NCBI GenBank assembly: GCA_027069385.1
Contig: JALXER010000327.1
Location: 1 to 11,866 of the forward strand
Direction: 5' to 3'
DNA length: 11,866 bases
Source of the DNA: Paracoccaceae bacterium
GTDB lineage: Bacteria; Pseudomonadota; Alphaproteobacteria; Rhodobacterales; Rhodobacteraceae
The translations under genes and the position numbers were made by a program. The notes under the pieces were generated by a model. It saw only the letters and a program-made list of their open reading frames with translations. It made no database searches and had not been told where the DNA came from. Shown piece by piece: positions 7,406-11,866 of the stretch (within the stretch, counting starts at the first letter, position 1; each line of letters begins with the position of its first letter).

Positions 7406-7810
7406 CTATTCCGGCTGCCATGCCTCGTAGGTGGCGCGCGGCGCGGCCCCGCCCTCGGCCAGCAGGCTGCCCTTGGGATGATAGGCCCGATCGGTGCCCG
7501 TCAGGTTGGGCTGATAGGGTTTTTCCCATGCTTTATGGGGCAACGGCTCGTCAATCGGGGTTTTTTCAAAGGTATGATGCAGCCAGCCGTGCCATTCGGC
7601 AGGCACGCGCGATCCCTCGATCGGGCCGTTAAAGATCACCCAGCGCCGACCCTTGCCGGTATAGTATTTGTTGCCAAACGAATCCGTGCCCACATGGTTG
7701 CCGTTACGCCATGTAAACAGTTGCGTGCCGATGGTCTGGTTGTCCCACCAAACCAGAACGCGCTTGATTGCGTTCCAGATTTTCCGGCCAAAGCTAATTT
7801 TCTCGCTCAT
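7406..7810 (-). CDS. NADH:ubiquinone oxidoreductase accessory subunit, NDUFA12 family
   Basis: 134 aa homologue of the 17.2-kDa complex I accessory subunit (NDUFA12/B17.2), present in alphaproteobacteria and mitochondria. It is peripheral and supports assembly or stability rather than catalysis. The family pattern is clear: WDNQTIGTQLFTWRNGNHVG (22-41), GTDSFGNKYYTGKGRRWVIF near 41-60, then SRVPAEWHGWLHH. The Pro-rich tail ends YEAWQPE. No signal peptide or membrane helix is seen. Its ATG overlaps the clpX TGA as ATGA, so it is translated from the clpX transcript, with AAAGG about 10 nt upstream. No other complex I gene is in the window, so this subunit is physically detached from any nuo operon. 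Confidence 0.92.
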   Translation of the reverse strand: MSEKISFGRKIWNAIKRVLVWWDNQTIGTQLFTWRNGNHVGTDSFGNKYYTGKGRRWVIFNGPIEGSRVPAEWHGWLHHTFEKTPIDEPLPHKAWEKPYQPNLTGTDRAYHPKGSLLAEGGAAPRATYEAWQPE

Positions 7811-9072
7811 GATGCGGTTGCCTTTTGTGTTTTGCTGTCAGCATAGATGATCAGCGGCTCGCCATTACCGTTGATGACCTCTTCGTTCACCACAACCTCG
7901 ACCACGCCTTCCATGCCGGGCAGGTCGAACATGGTGTTCAACAGCGCCTCTTCCAGGATAGAGCGCAGCCCGCGTGCGCCGGTCTTGCGCTTGATGGCGC
8001 GCTCGGCAACGGCGATCAGCGCCTCATCGGTCAGGGTCAGCTTGACCTGTTCCATCTCGAACAACAGCTGGTATTGCTTGACCATGGCGTTTTTGGGCTG
8101 GGTCAGGATGGTCACCAGCGCCTCGGCGTCCAGATCGGTCAGGGTGGCGATCACCGGCAGACGGCCAACAAATTCGGGGATCAGGCCGAATTTGAGTAGA
8201 TCTTCGGGCTCAAGCTCGGACAGGATCTCGCCAACTTTGCGGGATTCCTCGTCGCGCACATCGGCGCCGAACCCGACAGCCGAGCCTTTGCCCCGCGCCG
8301 AGATTATCTTGTCCAGACCGGCAAAAGCACCACCGCACACAAACAGGATATTGGTCGTGTCCACCTGCAAAAATTCCTGTTGCGGATGCTTGCGCCCGCC
8401 CTGTGGCGGCACCGAAGCAACCGTGCCTTCCATGATTTTCAGCAGCGCCTGCTGTACGCCCTCGCCCGATACGTCGCGGGTGATAGAGGGGTTGTCGGAC
8501 TTGCGGCTGATCTTGTCGATTTCGTCAATATAAACGATGCCCCGCTGGGCACGCTCCACATTGTATTCGGCCGACTGCAGCAGTTTAAGGATGATGTTTT
8601 CCACATCCTCGCCCACATAACCCGCCTCGGTCAGGGTGGTGGCGTCGGCCATGGTAAAGGGCACATCCAGAATGCGCGCCAGCGTTTGCGCCAGCAGGGT
8701 TTTACCGCAACCAGTCGGGCCGATCAGCATAATGTTGGATTTTGCCAGTTCCACATCGGGGTCTTTGCCCGCGTGGTTCAGCCGTTTATAATGGTTATGC
8801 ACCGCCACCGAAAGCACCCGCTTGGCGACTGCCTGCCCGATGACATAATCATCCAGAACCGCGCAAATTTCCTTGGGTGTCGGCACGCCAACCGACGATT
8901 TCACCAGATTTGTTTTGGTTTCCTCGCGGATGATATCCATGCACAATTCGACGCATTCATCACAAATAAAAACCGTCGGACCGGCGATCAGTTTGCGTAC
9001 CTCGTGCTGGCTTTTGCCGCAAAAAGAGCAATATAGCGTGTTTTTACTGTCTGATCCGCTGGATTTAGTCAT
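7807..9072 (-). CDS. clpX: ATP-dependent Clp protease ATP-binding subunit ClpX
   Basis: 421 aa AAA+ unfoldase; hexamers recognise tagged substrates and feed them to ClpP. The N-terminal C4 zinc-binding domain has Cys15, Cys18, Cys37 and Cys40. Walker A is GPTGCGKT (118-125), pore-1 loop GYVG (151-154), Walker B IVYIDEID (179-186), RKH loop (227-229), ClpP-docking loop VGF (266-268, where E. coli has IGF), arginine finger in PEFVGRLPV (~Arg304) and sensor 2 GARGLR (365-370). The start at 9072 is fixed by AGGAG at 9079-9083 and by the protein then beginning MTKSSGSDSK; the in-frame extension to 9129 has no family similarity. It lies 116 bp downstream of clpP with the downstream genes joined by overlap, so it heads or bridges an operon with the NDUFA12-like, mlaD and DUF2155 genes. 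Confidence 0.98.
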   Translation of the reverse strand: MTKSSGSDSKNTLYCSFCGKSQHEVRKLIAGPTVFICDECVELCMDIIREETKTNLVKSSVGVPTPKEICAVLDDYVIGQAVAKRVLSVAVHNHYKRLNHAGKDPDVELAKSNIMLIGPTGCGKTLLAQTLARILDVPFTMADATTLTEAGYVGEDVENIILKLLQSAEYNVERAQRGIVYIDEIDKISRKSDNPSITRDVSGEGVQQALLKIMEGTVASVPPQGGRKHPQQEFLQVDTTNILFVCGGAFAGLDKIISARGKGSAVGFGADVRDEESRKVGEILSELEPEDLLKFGLIPEFVGRLPVIATLTDLDAEALVTILTQPKNAMVKQYQLLFEMEQVKLTLTDEALIAVAERAIKRKTGARGLRSILEEALLNTMFDLPGMEGVVEVVVNEEVINGNGEPLIIYADSKTQKATAS

Positions 9073-9078
9073 TCGAGA

Positions 9079-9083
9079 CTCCT
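9079..9083 (-). promoter_or_regulatory. Ribosome binding site of clpX
   Basis: AGGAG on the - strand, 6 nt before ATG at 9072. It selects the 421-aa product over a 19-codon in-frame extension. Confidence 0.85.
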
Positions 9084-9188
9084 GCAATTGTCCTGGTCTG
9101 AACCGCCCCAATCGGAGCCATAAGACCATAGTCGCGCGGGGGAATACAAGGGCAAACCCCTGAATATCCGGTAAATGTCATATCGGCG

Positions 9189-9806
9189 TTAATCGTCATC
9201 GCCGCTTACCGGCTTTTTGCGCACGATTTCATCGACAATCCCCCATTCCTGCGCCTGTTCGGCAGTCAGGAAATTGTCGCGATCCAGCGCTTTTTCGACC
9301 TCTTCAATCGGTTGGCCGGTATGTTCCACATAGATCATGTTCAGCCGGTGCTTCAGTTCCAGAATTTCCTTGGCGTGCAAGGCAATATCCGATGCCTGCC
9401 CCTGAAACCCGCCCGAAGGCTGGTGCAGCATAACCCGCGCATTGGGCAGGCAAAACCGCTTGCCCGGCTCGCCCGCGGTCAGCAAAAGCGAGCCCATCGA
9501 CGCGGCCTGACCGATGCAATAGGTGGAAATTTTCGGCTGGATCAACTGCATGGTATCGTAAATCGACAACCCCGACGAAACCACGCCGCCGGGTGAATTG
9601 ATATACATCGCAATGTCTTTTTTCGGGTTCTCGGCCTCAAGAAACAGCAACTGCGCCACCACGATCGTTGCCATCTGGTCCTCTATCGGGCCGGCAATGA
9701 AAATGATCCGCTCTTTAAGCAGGCGCGAAAAAATATCGTACCGCGACGACCCGCGCGCACTGGTTTCCTCGACGGTGGGAAGGATAAAACTGGTTTCATT
9801 CAACAT
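9189..9806 (-). CDS. clpP: ATP-dependent Clp protease proteolytic subunit ClpP
   Basis: 205 aa serine peptidase; 14-mers form the degradation chamber served by ClpX or ClpA. Catalytic triad: Ser103 in GQAASMGS, His128 in MLHQPSGGF and Asp177 in LDRDNFL. The substrate-binding INSPGG lies at 70-74, and the N-terminal propeptide region MLNETSFILPTVEETS precedes SRYDIFSRLLKERIIF. Length and ending (DEIVRKKPVSGDDD) are ordinary. ATG at 9806 has AAAGG at 9816-9820, spacing 9. clpX follows in the same direction. The usual bacterial order tig-clpP-clpX is recognisable here, but an oppositely oriented unknown gene separates tig from clpP. Confidence 0.98.
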   Translation of the reverse strand: MLNETSFILPTVEETSARGSSRYDIFSRLLKERIIFIAGPIEDQMATIVVAQLLFLEAENPKKDIAMYINSPGGVVSSGLSIYDTMQLIQPKISTYCIGQAASMGSLLLTAGEPGKRFCLPNARVMLHQPSGGFQGQASDIALHAKEILELKHRLNMIYVEHTGQPIEEVEKALDRDNFLTAEQAQEWGIVDEIVRKKPVSGDDD

Positions 9807-9884
9807 AAGTGATGGCCTTTGTGTGTAAGAGCGCGTCTGACCCGAATTTCTAGGGCCAATGTCTTTCGTAAAAGTTTAATCCCT

Positions 9885-9904
9885 GCCTTGAAAAGCTTCA
9901 AGGC
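9885..9904. repeat. 20-bp palindrome in the clpP upstream region
   Basis: GCCTTGAA (9885-9892) and TTCAAGGC (9897-9904) form a perfect 8-bp inverted repeat around aagc, about 80 bp upstream of the clpP start and 80 bp upstream of the divergent unknown gene. It could be an operator, or a remnant related to the hairpins at 11133-11158 and 11365-11390, which share the TTGAA...TTCAA core. On the - strand it also supplies a CTTGAAG like a heat-shock sigma-32 -35 element, but no good matching -10 was found. Confidence 0.6.
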
Positions 9905-9928
9905 CAAGACGTCAAGTTGCACAATTAT

Positions 9929-9956
9929 TTGTAGAACCCGGATTTCGTTGTATAGT
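9929..9956 (+). promoter_or_regulatory. Possible promoter of the 9982-11094 gene
   Basis: TTGTAG (9929-9934, 3/6) and TATAGT (9951-9956, 5/6) are spaced by 16 bp. A start near 9963 would leave a leader of only about 19 nt. The good -10 and the same TATAGT form as the putative accB promoter are the main support. Confidence 0.4.
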
Positions 9957-9981
9957 TGCGTAAAACTGCACTGGATATTTA

Positions 9982-11094
9982 ATGTTTAACATCACCAATT
10001 CCAAGAGCGAAATCACCGTCGAACACGTTTTAACCCTGCCTAAAACCAGCGTGTTACCGGCCGGAGAGCTGGTTTGCACCGCCGATATCGACCCCGATCT
10101 GGACCTGAAGTCCTCCGAAGGGCGCGATATTGTCGCCAAATTTGACACGCTTTTTAACAAGAAAATCGCCGCGGGGATGAAAAAACAGCACGACCGCATC
10201 GACAAAACCCGCACCCGGTTGGAAAAAATGCTGCATGACGGCGACTCATCCGTCAAAATTCGCCAATATGCCGATACCCAGCAGGAAGACATTATTCGCG
10301 ATTGGAACAACTTCGCCCGCAACGACATGAAGCGCGTGGCGCTGAACGCGCTTGAGGATACGATCAAGGCCCTCGGCAAAAAAACCACCGTGGTTTATAA
10401 ATCGCTAAAAGTCGGCTATGCGTCCAGCGATACCAAGGATTCGCAGCACGAATTCCTGACCGGCATTATCGACCGCCCCGAAGAAGGCGGCGGCGCGGGG
10501 CGAAACAACGAAAGCAGCATGATCGGGCTGCGCGATGATTTTGCGTCTATTTCCGACGGTTTTCCCGCTATTTCAGCGGCTTGGGATAGTAACCTGAAGC
10601 TGCTGAAACAGGCGGTTTCGGATGCAGGCGCGCTGAAATCCAGCGTGGCCTCGCTTGCCAAAGCCGCACAGTCGATGGAGGCAAGGCTGGAACGCATCGC
10701 GAAAATCGAAGCCGCGACCGAGGCCAAGATCGGGGTGCTGACCGGCCTTGTGGACAAATCGGGGGCACAACTGGCCGGGGCGCAGAAAACAGCGGTGCTC
10801 AACGATGCCGAGAAGGTGGCCGAAATGTCACGCAATGCCCATTCGGCCTTTGTGCAATCGCACCGCCGCGCCAAAACCGTCGCTTTCTCCCCCGAGGATA
10901 CCGGCGCACTGAAACAGGAACTGGTCGAACTGCAAAAGCACTTGAGCAAGCTGGACACGCTGCTGTCACAAAAATCCGACGCCTTGCTAAGCGCGGCGCG
11001 CACGGCCAATGCCGCGCATAATGACGCAAAAACCGCCGCAAAACTGGTTGGCGCTGCGGTCAAAGAGATGAAACAACAGTCCAAGATCGACTAG
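9982..11094 (+). CDS. Hypothetical coiled-coil protein, unrecognised
   Basis: 370 aa; I do not recognise a family. No signal peptide or transmembrane segment is visible, so it is probably cytosolic. Residues 1-50 look like a short beta-rich part (FNITNSKSEITVEHVLTLPK). Residues ~50-140 are charged and helical, with basic patches (KKQHDRIDKTRTRLEKML, NNFARNDMKRVALNALED). A Gly/Glu-rich hinge (RPEEGGGAGRNNES, ~165-178) leads into a long Ala/Lys/Glu heptad-like coiled coil to the end (QSMEARLERIAKIEAATE, LKQELVELQKHLSKLDTLLS). Codon use is coding-like and similar to the neighbours. ATG at 9982 has no Shine-Dalgarno, only AT-rich sequence, so initiation may be on a short leader. It sits alone on the + strand between clpP and tig, with a structured repeat after its 3' end. 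This suggests insertion or lineage-specific acquisition. Structural, scaffold or phage-like roles are possible but unproven. Confidence 0.8.
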   Translation: MFNITNSKSEITVEHVLTLPKTSVLPAGELVCTADIDPDLDLKSSEGRDIVAKFDTLFNKKIAAGMKKQHDRIDKTRTRLEKMLHDGDSSVKIRQYADTQQEDIIRDWNNFARNDMKRVALNALEDTIKALGKKTTVVYKSLKVGYASSDTKDSQHEFLTGIIDRPEEGGGAGRNNESSMIGLRDDFASISDGFPAISAAWDSNLKLLKQAVSDAGALKSSVASLAKAAQSMEARLERIAKIEAATEAKIGVLTGLVDKSGAQLAGAQKTAVLNDAEKVAEMSRNAHSAFVQSHRRAKTVAFSPEDTGALKQELVELQKHLSKLDTLLSQKSDALLSAARTANAAHNDAKTAAKLVGAAVKEMKQQSKID

Positions 11095-11111
11095 GACGTC
11101 GCTCCCCAATG

Positions 11112-11139
11112 CGCCCCCTTCCAAGACAGAGGGCGTTTT
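11112..11139 (+). terminator. Possible terminator of the 9982-11094 gene
   Basis: CGCCC (11112-11116) can pair with GGGCG (11131-11135), plus a T-A pair (11119/11130) beyond a 2-nt bulge, followed directly by TTTT at 11136-11139. It lies 18 bp after the stop. It competes with the 12-bp hairpin at 11133-11158, which uses the same GCG-TTTT bases and has no T-run after it. Confidence 0.4.
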
Positions 11140-11390
11140 GAAACAAGTTTCAAAACGCGTTGCGACACCATGGCCTCACTGCGTTCGGTTTTGGAGCAAC
11201 ACAACAGCAGCACCCGGATTTGCAAGCGTTGCGCCGTATAAGGGTTTTTGCCATTCTGGCAAAAGGGGTTTCACTTCGCACCATCGAGGGGTACGCGCAT
11301 TTATGCGCGAGGGGGGCTGTGGCCCCCCTATCCGCCGAACGAAGTGAGGCCATGGTGTCGCAACCGCCTTTGAAGCTTGCTTCAAAGGCG
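11133..11390. repeat. Symmetrical composite palindromic element (MITE-like or structured repeat)
   Basis: This 258-bp unit fills most of the 374-bp gene-free gap between the unknown gene and tig. Its parts abut exactly: hairpin A at 11133-11158 (12-bp arms, 2-nt centre); a 30-nt arm at 11159-11188; a 146-nt centre; the inverted arm at 11335-11364 (29 of 30 pairs, only 11181/11342 mismatched); hairpin B at 11365-11390 (12-bp arms, 2-nt centre). The centre holds three more hairpins: 11246-11264 (TTTTGCCA stem), 11294-11309 (CGCGCAT stem) and 11310-11329 (AGGGGGGC stem, loop TGTG). No transposase and no obvious flanking duplication is seen. Open frames crossing it on both strands read similar peptides from the two arms (VATPWPH), as expected of an inverted repeat rather than a gene. 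A structured RNA, a MITE or a dispersed palindromic repeat are all possible. Confidence 0.8.
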
Positions 11391-11421
11391 ACTTCGGTTT
11401 CGGGGCAGATGTCATGCGCGA

Positions 11422-11450
11422 AAAAGGGCGGCCCTTGGGACCGCCCTTTT
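11422..11450. terminator. Intrinsic terminator of tig, bidirectional form
   Basis: AAAAGGGCGG (11422-11431) pairs perfectly with CCGCCCTTTT (11441-11450) around a 9-nt loop. On the - strand the GC stem is followed by TTTTT, 19 bp after the tig stop, a classic rho-independent terminator. On the + strand the stem also ends in TTTT, so it can stop readthrough from the unknown gene side. Confidence 0.88.
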
Positions 11451-11468
11451 CTACCATGTGGCAAAGTG

Positions 11469-11866
11469 TTACTCTTCTTCAAGCGCTTCAATGGCTTTCT
11501 GAAGGTCTTCTTTTTTCACTGGCTTTTCGGTAACTTCGGCCAGTTCCAGCAAGTAATCCACCACTTTATCCTCGAATAACGGTGCCTGCATTTGCTGCGC
11601 AGCCTGCTGGTTTTTCTGGATAAACTCGAAGAATTCGCGTTCCTGCCCGGGATACTGGCGCGCCTGGCGCATCATTTCCTGCTGCATTTCCGCGTCGCTC
11701 ACCTTGATTTCGTTCTTGCTGCCAAGTTCGGCCAGCAGCAGGCCAAGGCGCACGCGGCGTTCGGCCAGGCGGGTATGCTCTTCGGTCGGTTCGACCTCGG
11801 GGTGGTCATGACCTTCGACATCTTTGTTTTCCTCGTGCCAGAGCTGGTGGGCAATCTGTTTGGCTT
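11469..11866 (-). CDS. tig: Trigger factor, C-terminal part, 5'-truncated by window edge
   Basis: Ribosome-associated folding chaperone and peptidyl-prolyl isomerase that binds nascent chains. Only the last ~132 codons are present; the ribosome-binding and isomerase domains lie beyond base 11866. The visible part is the C-terminal substrate-cradle domain: an acidic, His-containing segment (HEENKDVEGHDHPEVEPTEE), then RLAERRVRLGLLLAELG, DAEMQQEMMRQARQYPGQE, FFEFIQKNQQAAQQMQAP and LFEDKVVDYLLELAEVTEK, typical of alphaproteobacterial trigger factors. The frame stays open to the window edge. The tail (KKEDLQKAIEALEEE) ends just before the strong terminator at 11422-11450. Orientation matches clpP-clpX, consistent with the common tig-clpP-clpX order with an insertion between. 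Confidence 0.95.
   Translation of the reverse strand, partial: AKQIAHQLWHEENKDVEGHDHPEVEPTEEHTRLAERRVRLGLLLAELGSKNEIKVSDAEMQQEMMRQARQYPGQEREFFEFIQKNQQAAQQMQAPLFEDKVVDYLLELAEVTEKPVKKEDLQKAIEALEEE

Noticed and set aside
6869..7846. 325-codon + strand frame opposite the DUF2155, mlaD and NDUFA12-like genes
   Set aside because: Three well-supported genes lie on the other strand with matching family motifs and tight operon spacing; this frame has no motif of its own.
9885..9921. Heat-shock (sigma-32) promoter for clpP using CTTGAAG
   Set aside because: No convincing -10 element is found at the right spacing on the - strand. The CTTGAA is part of a palindrome and may be coincidental.
11133..11390. 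Integron attC site or CRISPR-like array
   Set aside because: There is no integrase, no gene-cassette arrangement, and no regularly spaced direct repeats. The symmetry is inverted, not direct.
11138..11579. Open frames of 69-139 codons on both strands across the palindromic element and into tig (for example + 11160-11579, - 11150-11491)
   Set aside because: They cross several hairpins and the tig terminator or tig itself, lack Shine-Dalgarno sites, and read near-identical peptides from the two inverted arms. They are products of the repeat, not genes.

Overview
The window looks like core chromosome of an alphaproteobacterium, most likely a member of Rhodobacterales (Roseobacter/Rhodobacter type). 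Four things suggest this: GC-rich codon use; an RNase E with an acidic insert in its S1 domain and a C-terminal Trp-Trp tail; an NDUFA12-type complex I accessory subunit; and a DUF2155 secreted protein beside a short MlaD. The taxon is inferred from gene content and is not proven.

Layout. The + strand opens inside rne (5' end missing), which ends at 1969. A class I/II aminotransferase converges on it from the - strand (1986-3137), with a shared hairpin at the junction. A + strand run follows: a periplasmic DsbA/ScsC-like thiol oxidoreductase (3228-3965), accB (4041-4529), accC (4545-5894) and aat (5896-6534). This run meets a - strand run head-on, and the 3' ends of aat and the DUF2155 gene overlap by 37 bp. 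Read in its own direction, the - strand run is clpP (9806-9189), clpX (9072-7807), the NDUFA12-like gene (7810-7406), mlaD (7402-6944) and the DUF2155 gene (6947-6498). From clpX onward the genes are joined by ATGA overlaps or a 3-bp gap. An unrecognised 370-aa gene (9982-11094, +) lies between clpP and the 3' part of tig (11469-11866, -, truncated by the window edge).

Functions. RNase E carries out RNA decay and processing. AccB and AccC are the biotin carrier and biotin carboxylase of acetyl-CoA carboxylase. Aat adds Leu or Phe to N-termini to make N-degrons. Trigger factor, ClpP and ClpX form the usual folding/proteolysis neighbourhood, here split by the unknown gene. The NDUFA12-like, MlaD and DUF2155 proteins belong to the membrane or envelope and are apparently co-transcribed with clpX.

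Most of the window is housekeeping DNA, and I see no defence system, CRISPR array, tRNA, rRNA or transposase. The part most worth attention is the tig-clpP interval. It holds the orphan coiled-coil gene and, next to it, a precisely symmetrical 258-bp palindromic element at 11133-11390 (hairpin, 30-nt arm, 146-nt centre with more hairpins, 30-nt arm, hairpin). Its two terminal hairpins differ from each other by compensated base-pair changes. This resembles a structured repeat or MITE-like element that I cannot name.
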